From: Halobacterium sp. CBA1132
GTDB lineage: Archaea; Halobacteriota; Halobacteria; Halobacteriales; Halobacteriaceae
Direction of reading: 5' to 3'
Assembly (NCBI RefSeq): GCF_001485535.1
Contig: NZ_BCMZ01000001.1
Location: forward strand, 62,001 to 126,000
Length of the DNA: 64,000 nucleotides
This document shows positions 1 through 8,285 of the stretch, piece after piece (the stretch's first letter is position 1; the number at the start of each line of letters is the position of its first letter). The position numbers and the translations under genes were made by a program. The notes beneath the pieces were generated by a model, which saw only the letters and a list, made by a program, of their open reading frames with translations, was not told the DNA's origin and did not search any database.

Positions 1-1
1 A

Positions 2-802
2 CAGATCGTCTACCGCAACCAACTCTGCAGGAACCCCTTCTACATCCCACCTGAGGATTATCGTTCGACCGATAGCTCGGAGTTGAACGCGCCACTGATG
101 CTGGAGCAAGCGTACTCGCTGACCAACGCCCGCCGCGACATCAACGAACGCGAACAGCGGTTAGGGATCGTCAATCGCGTGCTTCGGCACAATATCCGTA
201 ATGACCTGAATCTCGTGAAGGGGACGCTTGAATTGTTAGACGAGACGGAGTCGTTGTCCGCCGAGAATCACCAGCGACTGGCGATCGCCACCGAGCATGC
301 TGAATCGGTCATCGAGATAGCGGAGAAAGCCCGCTACATCCAACAAACGACCGGCGATACGACGGTCGAACCACAGCAACTTGGCCCACTTATTAGGTCA
401 GCCGCCGAAGAAGTGACAGCCGAATATTCGGCTGCGGACATCCAGTTTTCCGGAGCGGACGGCGTAACGGTGCTTGCTGATGCGAACCTCGACGTTGCGG
501 TGCGCGAAGCCCTTGAGAATGGAATTATCCATCAGGAGACGGATTCTCCAACCGTTGTCGTCTCTGTTTCGACGCCGAACGAAGACATGGCCCAGATCGA
601 GATTCAGAACGAAGGCTCGATTCCGGATTTGGAACGGTATACGTTGGAGAAGGGCGAGGAGACCCCGTTAGAGCATTCGAGCGGGCTTGGCCTCTGGCTG
701 ATCAAGTGGGTTGTCGAGAACGCGCACGGGTCGATTGAATTTCCAGACCCAGACTCAGGCGAGGCACGCCTACAGATCGAATTGTACCGCGTTCCCTCAT
801 AG
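2..802 (+). CDS. Sensor histidine kinase, C-terminal part (cut by left edge)
   Basis: The frame is open from base 2, so the N-terminal sensor region lies outside the window. The visible part has a dimerisation helix with the phospho-acceptor histidine (LRHNIRNDL) followed by a HATPase_c domain: N-box around REALENGIIHQ, and the G-box GLGLWLIKWVVENAHG near the C terminus. This is the usual haloarchaeal soluble or PAS-linked kinase architecture; it should autophosphorylate from ATP and pass phosphate to an unseen response regulator. A TTG at 83 could be taken as a start, but the upstream codons remain open and protein-like, so I treat the gene as truncated. The stop at 800-802 is followed by an unremarkable 140-bp gap. 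Confidence 0.85.
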   Translation, partial: QIVYRNQLCRNPFYIPPEDYRSTDSSELNAPLMLEQAYSLTNARRDINEREQRLGIVNRVLRHNIRNDLNLVKGTLELLDETESLSAENHQRLAIATEHAESVIEIAEKARYIQQTTGDTTVEPQQLGPLIRSAAEEVTAEYSAADIQFSGADGVTVLADANLDVAVREALENGIIHQETDSPTVVVSVSTPNEDMAQIEIQNEGSIPDLERYTLEKGEETPLEHSSGLGLWLIKWVVENAHGSIEFPDPDSGEARLQIELYRVPS

Positions 803-942
803 AGTGGACGCCGGTACAGAACAGTTTAGACGCACTTGACACTACCCCGCACGCTGAAGCGCGCGGTGTCCTATTAGTACAACTTTCGTAGATGGGGATG
901 ATATCGTGAGTTGTGGCTGCTGGGGTGACGGCCCACCGATAT

Positions 943-1495
943 CTAGGCGTCGTCTGGGTCGATATTCACGTTCTGTTGGAACACATTCTCCGAATCGTAC
1001 TGATTCTTGATTGCTGCGAGCCGGTCGTAGCTCGACCCGTAGACTTGCTCGGACCAGTCTTCCCAGCCCTGTTCTTCGACGCCCGTGAAGCCGGCGTAGG
1101 CCCCCTCACCGGCCACGCCGCGCAGTTTCTGTTCGGTTTCACGCGCCCACTCGAGGTTCGGCGCGTTCTCGATACCCTCCCAGTTCCCCTCTATCGACAC
1201 CATGTACTGCTTGTCGTCCCACGCGAAGGCGGCGTTAGGCCCGTGGCCGACGTTCCCGTCAATTGGCCAGATACCAATCGCGTCTGTCACTGCCGGGGCT
1301 TTGGCCGCTTGCTCGGTGATGATGTCGTGGACCTCGTCGGTCAGTTCGTCGAGGAAGAGCGAGCGGTGAGTGTACTTGCGGCCACGGATAGAGCTGCTTG
1401 CCGAGTTCGTGCAGCATCTCGTAGGGCATCTCGTCGCTCAGGTCGATAATCGGGTCGCCGATCTCGCGCAACGGCGCGATAACTTCCCGCTTCAC
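943..1495 (-). pseudogene. Decayed FAD-linked (berberine-bridge type) oxidoreductase, C-terminal remnant
   Basis: Two minus-strand frames join into one protein. The upstream piece (1495 to about 1385) reads like the pre-C-terminal part of FAD/BBE oxidases (APLREIGDPIIDLSDEMPYE). The downstream piece (about 1385 to 943) continues with RKYTHRSLFLDEL and ends in the BBE signature YDSENVFQQNVNI. A single frameshift near 1375-1390 separates them, and a stop codon sits directly upstream of the first piece, so the FAD-binding N-terminal two thirds are missing. It lies at the junction between the histidine kinase gene and the accessory island, and was probably truncated by island insertion or deletion. 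Confidence 0.75.
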
Positions 1496-1573
1496 AGCTC
1501 ATGAATCTCTGACTGGGACTGTTCGGCAGGTTTCTCACCTGTATTGAACGGAATTTCATTCTCTGCTAGGAAT

Positions 1574-1681
1574 ATAGAAACCGTAGGCGGAACTCACTGA
1601 GAACGAACGACAGCAGCTAGCTGGCACTTTCCCCCGGAGACACCCCACCATGTCGAGTGTAATAGCCCGATAGAAACCGTA
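1574..1681. repeat. 12-bp direct repeat pair ATAGAAACCGTA
   Basis: ATAGAAACCGTA occurs at 1574-1585 and again at 1670-1681, 96 bp apart, between the decayed oxidase and the first island operon. An AGCTAGCT octamer follows each copy (1615 and 1682). It could mark an island end or a short duplication; I did not find a further copy near the right end of the island. Confidence 0.5.
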
Positions 1682-1683
1682 AG

Positions 1684-3315
1684 CTAGCTGTTGGCAGCGG
1701 CTTCGATATCTTCCCCGAGACGTGCCTGCGGATAATCCGCACCCAGCACAACAACACCCGAGTCATGGTCTCCGACAGGCTTCCAATTCAGCGCGGCCAC
1801 CGTCGAAACCCACGGAACTAGCTCGGTGTCCCCGTTAGCCAGTTTATCGAACGCGGGAGGGAAGGCAAACAGCGAGGAGTCAATATCACAGTCCAACTCG
1901 GTTGCTGCGTCCCACAGGACCTCACTCGCCCGCCGTAGCTGTAATTCATCCTTTGACTCATCCCAATACTCGTCCAGCTGAATCTCCCAGCCCTGTGCTG
2001 TCTCCTCGGCCAATCCGAACGCCTCGAGCTTGTCCTTATTATTGTAGTAGGAACCTTGGGACTTGGTGAACGAATCGTGGTTTAGAACATCCGTCGGAGA
2101 GAGTGGTTCGTCCGCTACGAGGAGCGTTTTCAGCAAAACGCCGACTGTCGGTGAATGCCTCGGAAGCAGTCGGTTCGCTGGCAGCGACGCTAACCCCGCA
2201 ATTATGCCCCGATATCCAATCTCGTCAGCCAGTGACCCATCTAACTGGAGTAACGCGTCTACGACATCATAGACAGACCCCGTTAACCCACCAAAGAACC
2301 CGACCAGATTCTGCATAGTCATAGAATCTGGCTCCGGACACAGCCCCTTCCGCGTCAGAGCTACCCGGATTGCCTTTCTGATGCCATCCTCTGACCACGT
2401 ATCGGCGACCATTATTGGCAGGCGCATCGGGACATGGTCGTCCCGGTCGTCCTGTCGATGCTCCTCATCAAACGCCGCTAACCGAGCCTGTAATGGCTCG
2501 ACATAGCCACTCACTCGATTCCCAGCAACTACCCACGAGACGGTCGTCGTTGCCTGCCGAAACCGTTCTTCCGCGAGCGGTTCCGTCTGCTCTCGCTTCG
2601 CCGAATCCGGCTCGTAGACATTCCTGTAGAAACTATGCCCACTATAGAGGGCATGCTTCGGAACCGTCCTCGCCAAGAGCTCAAGAAACTCATCGTCTTG
2701 CGTTCGATTCTGTTCTGGAACCCGAATCTCGACCACGACATCAATCCCGAGATGATCGTAAAGAGCTGTAGCCGACGCGAACAACCCGTGAGCCTCTTTG
2801 AGTAACTCTGCCCGTTCTGCTCCTCCCTTTCTCGATACTGTCCCAAGGGAACCACGCAACCCATTCCGTGCCGTCTTCACCCGCTCACGGAATGACTCAT
2901 ACGAATCATCTTGCTGGAGATAGCCGACCTGTCTGGCGTCCCGGAGGAGTTCGCGCGTTACCTCAGATTCCAATCCGCCCCTACAGGTAGCCCACAGGTT
3001 ATCAGCTGCCAATCCCGTCCGCCACAGCTTATCCGAAAACACAGCTGACGCCAACCGTAACAACGTCTGGAACGCTCCCGTATACTGCACCGAGACAACA
3101 AGTGAATCATCGAGGAGACTCACATAGGTCACCCGTGGGTCATTCCACTCCTCAACCGGATAATCGACGAAACTCACGCCCTCGTTTTGAGCGGCTGCAA
3201 GCACCCGAGCATGGAGCGGCCACGAACTCCCGTTATACTTCGGAAGCCACTGCACAAACTTCGACGTCTCCCCAGCACTCCCAGTCTCGGCCAGTAGTTG
3301 TTCGGGAGTAGTCAT
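1684..3315 (-). CDS. Hypothetical protein with C-terminal winged-helix-like region (second gene of island operon)
   Basis: A 543-residue soluble acidic protein of no family I recognise. A helix-turn-helix/winged-helix-like segment is visible around residues 390-450 (VGVLLKTLLVADEPLSPTDV, then a Lys/Tyr-rich wing). The N-terminal half is mixed alpha/beta without a Walker or nuclease motif I can identify. It overlaps the preceding gene by 4 bp (ATGA type), so the two are translationally coupled and probably act together. Its TAG stop lies inside an AGCTAGCT octamer. Low GC and position mark it as island cargo. A replication, regulation or defence role are all possible; none is shown by the sequence. 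Confidence 0.75.
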   Translation of the reverse strand: MTTPEQLLAETGSAGETSKFVQWLPKYNGSSWPLHARVLAAAQNEGVSFVDYPVEEWNDPRVTYVSLLDDSLVVSVQYTGAFQTLLRLASAVFSDKLWRTGLAADNLWATCRGGLESEVTRELLRDARQVGYLQQDDSYESFRERVKTARNGLRGSLGTVSRKGGAERAELLKEAHGLFASATALYDHLGIDVVVEIRVPEQNRTQDDEFLELLARTVPKHALYSGHSFYRNVYEPDSAKREQTEPLAEERFRQATTTVSWVVAGNRVSGYVEPLQARLAAFDEEHRQDDRDDHVPMRLPIMVADTWSEDGIRKAIRVALTRKGLCPEPDSMTMQNLVGFFGGLTGSVYDVVDALLQLDGSLADEIGYRGIIAGLASLPANRLLPRHSPTVGVLLKTLLVADEPLSPTDVLNHDSFTKSQGSYYNNKDKLEAFGLAEETAQGWEIQLDEYWDESKDELQLRRASEVLWDAATELDCDIDSSLFAFPPAFDKLANGDTELVPWVSTVAALNWKPVGDHDSGVVVLGADYPQARLGEDIEAAANS

Positions 3316-4463
3316 TGGTCTCCCTCCGTGTGGCGCTCCTCGTTTTCACTGTACGTCCTGTCGGGTTGTAACCCGGTCTTGTCGCGGCGCGTCCCATACA
3401 CTGTACATGCTGCCGAGTTGTAACCGGCTTCCTCCGACAGGGACAGAGGATGCCGTATCCGAATTTCGCTGGAATCGTCGTCAACAAGGCCGATGGCAGC
3501 TCTTCCGCGTGTAGTTAGTGAATACCGAGTCGTATTGCCGTTCTGCGTATGCTGGAGGAATTCGTGGTCGTCAGCTAGCTCACCTGCATATCGGCGGATT
3601 GTACTTCGGGAGTACGCATCTCCAAGAACTCCGTAGAGATGGCTTAGTGGGGCGGTAGACCGGTCTTCAAACGGCATGAGGATGCTGACCTTCCCTGTTC
3701 GGCTCTTCATCGTGACGAGCTGGTCGTAGGCCTCCCGGAGGGGTGTAGATGCGACACCGTGGGGCGGCCGGTGTGCCGGGTTGCAATATTCGGTAACAGC
3801 CTCAATCCAGTCGGCGTGGCGTAAGCGGATGCGCCGTTCGACGGCTGGTGTCGTACAGATGGTGATTGGGGCAACCCGTCCAAGTGCGAGCAGATATTGG
3901 AGCGAACGATTACGTGTGCGGGGATGAGTCGAGTCTAGCCACTCGTCACCGTCGAAGTCGAAAACGAGGTGCGGGAGCGTCCACTCGTCCAAGTTTTTCT
4001 CGAGGATGAGGAACAGGATTCCGTATCCCCGTTGGAATTCCTCCCACGTTGGGTCGCCCAATAGGTAGGTCGCTCGGCCGGTTGCGAAGTTCGAGAGGAG
4101 AGATTCCGCACTAGCTTTCTGCGCTTGACGGGCATCGCCAAGCTTCTCCAGTCGATGATAGCGTAGTGTATAGCGTGCGAGAAGCCGGGCAAACTCTCCG
4201 CCGTAGGCCTCCATACTGTTGTTCTGGAGAAATTCAGCTAGCTCTTTCTCGTAGCCCTTTGTTGGGTCAAGGTCGAGAGTGGCTTGACAAACGGTGAGGA
4301 GGTCGTCGGCGAGATGGGGAAGGAGTTTGTTGAGGCAGCGAGGGAGCCAGTCGGAGGCTGTAGGCCCGACATCGTCGATAACGATGGTTGAGTCGGATTC
4401 TGGGGTAATTGGTTGGAAGGTAATGCCTGCGTCGAGACGTTCGATCGAATTCGGAGATTGCAT
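3312..4463 (-). CDS. Hypothetical winged-helix protein (first gene of island operon)
   Basis: A 383-residue protein with a C-terminal winged helix at about residues 265-330 (SHLYGVLGDAYSRSTIRRYA, then a wing ending in TRYSLTTRGRAAIGL), typical of archaeal ArsR/MarR-like DNA-binding folds. The N-terminal 250 residues are helical with a conserved-looking acidic core (VFDFDGDEWLDS) but no motif I can name. It is the promoter-proximal gene of a two-gene operon with the 543-residue protein, overlapping it by 4 bp. Both proteins carry a DNA-binding-like module near the C terminus, which suggests joint action on DNA. The gene contains two AGCTAGCT octamers (3573, 4236). Function unknown. Confidence 0.75.
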   Translation of the reverse strand: MQSPNSIERLDAGITFQPITPESDSTIVIDDVGPTASDWLPRCLNKLLPHLADDLLTVCQATLDLDPTKGYEKELAEFLQNNSMEAYGGEFARLLARYTLRYHRLEKLGDARQAQKASAESLLSNFATGRATYLLGDPTWEEFQRGYGILFLILEKNLDEWTLPHLVFDFDGDEWLDSTHPRTRNRSLQYLLALGRVAPITICTTPAVERRIRLRHADWIEAVTEYCNPAHRPPHGVASTPLREAYDQLVTMKSRTGKVSILMPFEDRSTAPLSHLYGVLGDAYSRSTIRRYAGELADDHEFLQHTQNGNTTRYSLTTRGRAAIGLVDDDSSEIRIRHPLSLSEEAGYNSAACTVYGTRRDKTGLQPDRTYSENEERHTEGDQ

Positions 4464-4851
4464 AATTTTGGAAGGGTGGTGGATATTCAGGCTACAGATT
4501 CCGGTTCTATGGCGGTGTATCGTCTGATTAAGTGGTTCAGCGCACTGCTGTAGGAATCCGTTTGAGCGGCTGCTGGTTAGGGGTTAGCCAGCTAGTCACT
4601 CACTTCATGGATCGAGAATTAGGTCAGAGTAGGTCCTATCAAAACTCCATTAATTAGGCGCTATCGGTGATGGAGTATCCGTTAGGTTGGTGTGCGAACG
4701 TACCACCGAATCTTCTGCTAAGTTTCGTTGATGTTCTCTGCATCCTGCTGAATACAGGGCGCGAGTTGGTCAGCGGAGATGGTTTCGATAGAACTCAGGT
4801 CGGTAAGAAAAAATTTCTAAGAGGGTAGGTTCTGAATGGGGTTCCTATGCG
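4464..4851. other. 388-bp divergent intergenic region
   Basis: It separates the minus-strand operon (start 4463) from the plus-strand nuclease gene. It is AT-rich for this genome, with CCATTAATTAGG near 4650 and an A/T run AAAAAATTTCTAAG near 4808-4821 that could be the promoter of the downstream gene. I see no ORF or RNA gene. Confidence 0.4.
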
Positions 4852-5784
4852 GTGTATGATTTCGGCGGCCAACCAGCGTGGGACCGGGACGGACTCAATC
4901 GGGGCGGTGCAGTCGTGAGACTCTTGTCGTGGAACGTGCAGGGGTCTGTCCCGCCTGCGGGGAGCAAAGACCGAATTAGAAAGCAGGTGTCGTTCATCGG
5001 GGAGCAGTTGGATCAGCCAGACATCGTGATGCTCAACGAGGTGACAACCGTCCAGCGCGAACTATGGCTGGACCTGCTTTGTGAAGAGCAGGGGTACACC
5101 AAGATTGTGGATACGCTCGATTGGGGGCAGGAACTCCGTGAGAGCAACGTTCCTCCCCACCACGAGTTCATCCATACGAGCGGACAAATCACCGCCGTCC
5201 ATGAGAATGCGGACGTGGGAGACCTCGAACGTCGGCGTCCGAGCATCAGGAGTGGTCCGTGGGAGAACTCGGAGATGAAAGACTGGAGTACGAACTTCCC
5301 GGAGAAGATTCTCAATTCGGAGGTCCAGATTGCCGGACAATCGGTTGACCTCTGGAACGTCCGCACCGTGCCGGGGAGCATGTACGGGGAGGAGAAAATC
5401 AAGATACTGGAGAACGTCTACGCCCGAATCACCAAGTCCGACCCGGAGAGGTGCATACTGGCGGGCGACCTCAATATCCCTAAGGCCGAGCAAGCAGATG
5501 GGGCGGTAGTCTCGTGGGGCGAGAATAAGCCAGAGAGCATCCGCGAGCGGTGGATATCGGCAGAACTGGATGTCATGACGGGTTTTTCGGATGTCGGATT
5601 GGTGGATGCGTTCAGGCACGTCCACGGTTATGGAGACCTTGATACCGAGGACACCAGTCACGAATCGAGGCGAATTGACCACATCTTCGCGTCCGAGTCA
5701 CTGAACCCTGAGCGGTGCTGGTACGACCACGACGGTTACGAGTGTAGCGACCATGCCCCGATGTTGATGGAGTTCTCGGTCTAG
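4852..5784 (+). CDS. Endonuclease/exonuclease/phosphatase (EEP) family protein
   Basis: The protein (310 residues from GTG 4852; a GTG at 4915 would begin directly at the fold with MRLLSWNVQG) shows the complete EEP active-site pattern: SWNVQ (Asn), MLNEVT (metal-binding Glu), GDLNIP (Asp-Asn), RRIDHIF (Asp) and a terminal SDHAP (Asp-His). These metal-dependent phosphodiesterases cleave DNA, RNA or phospho-substrates; the substrate here is unknown. There is no signal peptide, so it should be cytoplasmic. It stands alone in the island, divergent from the operon on its left and convergent with a restriction-endonuclease-like gene on its right, which fits a nucleic-acid-directed role. The shorter start is as plausible as the longer. 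Confidence 0.8.
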   Translation: MYDFGGQPAWDRDGLNRGGAVVRLLSWNVQGSVPPAGSKDRIRKQVSFIGEQLDQPDIVMLNEVTTVQRELWLDLLCEEQGYTKIVDTLDWGQELRESNVPPHHEFIHTSGQITAVHENADVGDLERRRPSIRSGPWENSEMKDWSTNFPEKILNSEVQIAGQSVDLWNVRTVPGSMYGEEKIKILENVYARITKSDPERCILAGDLNIPKAEQADGAVVSWGENKPESIRERWISAELDVMTGFSDVGLVDAFRHVHGYGDLDTEDTSHESRRIDHIFASESLNPERCWYDHDGYECSDHAPMLMEFSV

Positions 5785-6020
5785 CGAATTTGTTGAAACC
5801 ATCAGCCAGAGATAGTTTCAGAGCCTGTGACCGACCCAGCCTCTATATCCAGCAGGCACTAATGGCATCGTTCGGATAGATCAATCCCCATTTCGATAAC
5901 TGCTTTCCCTGTATTTGCCAACGTCGGGTTAAATATGTTAGACGCTGAGAATTTCAACAGAGCCACTAGAGACGTTCATCGACATTCCCGCTATCTCGCC
6001 GTACCCAGCTAGCTTGGGTG

Positions 6021-6608
6021 TTACGTGGTCGGATATTCCCAGACGAAGAGTGGAATTGAGAAATTGAAGTACTGCTCTAACACCGCTTGAACGTCGTTTT
6101 CTGTACGTCCGAGTGTCGGGAAATTCACGTAGGATGGAATCAACAAGACACCTACATCAGCTACTCTCTTGCTAGAGAATACACTCGGGTCACGGTGAGC
6201 GGCTTCCATCTTCATCAGATGCCAGTTAGCCCGCATCTGCTCCCCGCTTTCGTGTTCAACGACCACCCCATCTTTGTACGCATCAAAGCTAGCTCGCCGC
6301 GAGACTAGATCAAAATCCGTTGTCGTCTCGAACTTCACAGAGACCTCCTGCACCCAGTTAACTGGATTGAGCAGTTCTCGTCGCTCACTTAGGTTCTGAT
6401 TCCCTCCCCCGTGTTCGATATACGCCTCCGCAATTGCTGGTAACTCCTGTTTCAGTCCCTTTCGCTCTACGATGTCTCGTCCGCCGTTGAACGACCACGT
6501 GTCTGTTCTCCGGATTTCCGGCTTCATTACGTAACGCGATACTCTACGCCACCATACATCTTTAGCCGAAGCGGACAATTCTTTGTTGTAGAACTCGGAC
6601 GCAGTCAA
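6021..6608 (-). CDS. BglII/BstYI-like restriction endonuclease (orphan)
   Basis: 195 residues. The central stretch FDAYKDGVVVEHES places Asp109, Glu118 and Glu120 as D-x8-E-x-E, the spacing of the catalytic D-x8-E-x-Q of R.BglII, with Glu in place of Gln. The following helix and RVADVGVLLIP strand also look like the BglII/BstYI fold. If active it would cut a short palindromic DNA site with Mg2+. No DNA methyltransferase gene occurs anywhere in the window, so the host would need modification from elsewhere, a site absent from its genome, or an inactive or regulated enzyme. Two AGCTAGCT octamers lie in or just behind the gene (6287, 6007). Family assignment is moderate, specificity unknown. Confidence 0.55.
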   Translation of the reverse strand: MTASEFYNKELSASAKDVWWRRVSRYVMKPEIRRTDTWSFNGGRDIVERKGLKQELPAIAEAYIEHGGGNQNLSERRELLNPVNWVQEVSVKFETTTDFDLVSRRASFDAYKDGVVVEHESGEQMRANWHLMKMEAAHRDPSVFSSKRVADVGVLLIPSYVNFPTLGRTENDVQAVLEQYFNFSIPLFVWEYPTT

Positions 6609-6840
6609 TCGTGTATTTGACCCAATCCAGAACTATCGTAGCTAATGCCTTATTCAGTTCATTTGTTCTGCTTCCTACCGTGGAAAGGGAATACAAGCAC
6701 CACCGTTCGGACGGGCAAACAGACAACGAGAGCTAGTTTTTGCTGGCGTCCGGTGACAACCGCCACCCTCTTCTTCGCTAATTCCGGATACCCCTTTCCG
6801 ACCCTATTGGGTATACTGGTCGGGATGCTGCGCCCTCTCG

Positions 6841-6860
6841 TCACGGCTAATTAGCCGTGA
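6841..6860. promoter_or_regulatory. Perfect 20-bp palindrome, probable operator
   Basis: TCACGGCTAATTAGCCGTGA is its own reverse complement over all 20 bases. It ends 20 nt before a TATA-like TTTATTTT (6881-6888), itself about 26 nt before the ATG at 6914. A dimeric regulator could bind just upstream of the BRE/TATA region. The encoded winged-helix protein directly downstream is the obvious candidate for autoregulation. Confidence 0.6.
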
Positions 6861-6880
6861 TTTTGGGGTTCGGATTCAGC

Positions 6881-6888
6881 TTTATTTT
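6881..6888 (+). promoter_or_regulatory. TATA box of the winged-helix/coiled-coil gene
   Basis: TTTATTTT centred about 29 nt upstream of ATG 6914 predicts a transcription start within a few bases of the ATG, a near-leaderless mRNA. This decides the start at 6914 over the upstream GTG at 6857, which overlaps the palindrome. Confidence 0.5.
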
Positions 6889-6913
6889 CGCTGGAATGCG
6901 ACCGGAGACTGCT

Positions 6914-7795
6914 ATGACTGGCTCTCTTGATCTCGATAAATGGAAGGACCGCATGGTTCTCCTCGCGATAGCTGACGCAGGCGGTACGGCGACTGTTCCA
7001 GAACTCCGCGACGACCTCGAACCTCTACTTGGAGAGGACAGCCTCGGGTCGAAGATTAGCTATCGTGCCGATAAAACCGACCTCATCGAGAAGCGTGAAT
7101 CCGACCAGACAGCCGACAACGGCGTCCCATACAACGAATACTATCTGACGAATCACGCGTGCGACCTCCTCTTCGGTGACAGTCTCGTCGAGGACCTCCG
7201 TGAGGAACGGAATGATCTCAGTGCGCTTTCCGAGGAACGTCGGTTAGCGGTTCTCTTGGCCGATATGAACCGACTCAAACGTGAGGTGTCGGAGTTAACG
7301 TCGGTAGCAGCAGGCGAAGGCGCTCTTGCAGAGTCTCTCGATGATGACGATATTGTCCAGCTGTCCAGCCGTCTCGATAGTATATCTGGACGTCTTGGAG
7401 CGGTGATTCGGCGGCTCAACAAGCTTGAGGCCCGGAATGGTGAGCGTGAACTTCCTGCGTACAGTGAGATTGATGACCGGGTTGCGAAGACGGAGACTCG
7501 TGTCGAAGAACTTGAGGAGGTGGTAGATGAGCGCATCAACTCTTTCGTGGCTGAGCAGGGCGAGAAGATGAAAGACCTCCATGACCGGTTGCAGGAGATT
7601 GAGCGTCGGACACAGCAAATAGAGGGCGAACATTCACGCTATGGTGATTATGACAATCTCTGGCGATTAACTCTGCTCAATACTGCATTAGCTGCTGATG
7701 CCGGTGAGATGACGCTGGAGCAGGCAGCCAAACAAAACCATTTGGCCGTGCTGGAACACCTCTCACGGACCGTCTTCGATGATTTAGAGGTCTAA
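6914..7795 (+). CDS. Winged-helix protein with long coiled coil
   Basis: 293 residues from ATG 6914. The N terminus (residues 1-75) is a winged helix (LLAIADAGGTATVPELRDDL, then YRADKTDLIEK and YYLTNHACDLLF). Residues about 100-250 are almost entirely heptad-like coiled coil (SELTSVAAGEGALAES, VAKTETRVEELEEVVDERI, LHDRLQEIERRTQQIEGE), and a short helical tail follows. This resembles archaeal DNA-binding regulators or segregation-type proteins that dimerise through a coiled coil, but no named family is clear. Two bases separate it from the next gene, with which it forms an operon. The upstream perfect palindrome suggests it controls its own promoter. Confidence 0.7.
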   Translation: MTGSLDLDKWKDRMVLLAIADAGGTATVPELRDDLEPLLGEDSLGSKISYRADKTDLIEKRESDQTADNGVPYNEYYLTNHACDLLFGDSLVEDLREERNDLSALSEERRLAVLLADMNRLKREVSELTSVAAGEGALAESLDDDDIVQLSSRLDSISGRLGAVIRRLNKLEARNGERELPAYSEIDDRVAKTETRVEELEEVVDERINSFVAEQGEKMKDLHDRLQEIERRTQQIEGEHSRYGDYDNLWRLTLLNTALAADAGEMTLEQAAKQNHLAVLEHLSRTVFDDLEV

Positions 7796-7797
7796 GA

Positions 7798-8121
7798 ATG
7801 TCCGACGAGGACCAGTTACTGGAGAGCTTGTATCACCGCGCACGTGCTGGGGTTATCGTTGGAGAGCCAACTCCGTTGCTCGAAGAGTTGATGAGTGCAT
7901 GCCGGACGCATCCAGATGAGGAGCGCGTCGTCGTCGCGCTCAAAATTAGTCACGTCGGGTGGGTTCTTGACTCGGCAGTATGGTCGCACAGTGAATTCGA
8001 CCGCCAGCTAGCTCACGGGTACTCGGTGGCATTTCGCGTGGAGCCGTCGCACTTTCTCGGGTATCGCGAGCTATGGGGGGAGATTGCCCCGCAGTTCGAG
8101 CAGCTACTGTCGGAGAGCTAG
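7798..8121 (+). CDS. Hypothetical small protein co-transcribed with the coiled-coil gene
   Basis: 107 residues, acidic, with no recognised domain and no membrane segment. It begins two bases after the stop of the winged-helix/coiled-coil gene, so the pair is almost surely one transcript and one functional unit. Its TAG stop lies in AGCTAG (a near variant of the island octamer), and an exact AGCTAGCT is inside the gene at 8006. Its 3' end overlaps the convergent ribbon-helix-helix gene by 4 bp. An accessory subunit of the upstream DNA-binding protein is one possibility, by context only. Confidence 0.65.
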   Translation: MSDEDQLLESLYHRARAGVIVGEPTPLLEELMSACRTHPDEERVVVALKISHVGWVLDSAVWSHSEFDRQLAHGYSVAFRVEPSHFLGYRELWGEIAPQFEQLLSES

Positions 8122-8285
8122 ATGTTTCGCGACTGGTGACTGATGTCGTCGCGCTCCTGTTCGCTCCCGAATTCGTTGTCGAGAGCGTCGATAATTAGGT
8201 ACTTGATTGGTGTTCCGGAGTCGTCGCTTTCGTCTCGGAGGTTGTCGTGCAGGTCGTCTGGGATTTCGATGTTGACTCGTGACAT
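8118..8285 (-). CDS. Ribbon-helix-helix (CopG/Arc-like) small DNA-binding protein
   Basis: 55 residues beginning MSRVNIEIPDDLHDNL, the strand-plus-helix opening of CopG/Arc/MetJ repressors, followed by a second helix (GTPIKYLIIDALDNEF). Such proteins dimerise through the N-terminal strand and bind operator DNA; in mobile elements they act as copy-control, excision or antitoxin regulators. The ATG at 8285 is chosen because the fold starts there, although the frame stays open further upstream. It is transcribed towards the operon on its left and divergently from the integrase on its right, a usual position for a regulator of integration genes. No toxin partner is adjacent. Confidence 0.65.
   Translation of the reverse strand: MSRVNIEIPDDLHDNLRDESDDSGTPIKYLIIDALDNEFGSEQERDDISHQSRNI

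Larger units (their letters stand above)
6609..6913. other. 305-bp intergenic region with palindrome and promoter
   Basis: It lies between the divergently transcribed restriction-endonuclease-like gene and the winged-helix/coiled-coil gene. Apart from the 20-bp palindrome and TATA element listed separately I see only non-coding sequence; short open frames here lack start context and protein-like composition. Confidence 0.4.

Noticed and set aside
5062-5682. Minus-strand ORF within the EEP nuclease gene
   Set aside because: Antisense shadow; the plus strand has all catalytic motifs of the EEP family.
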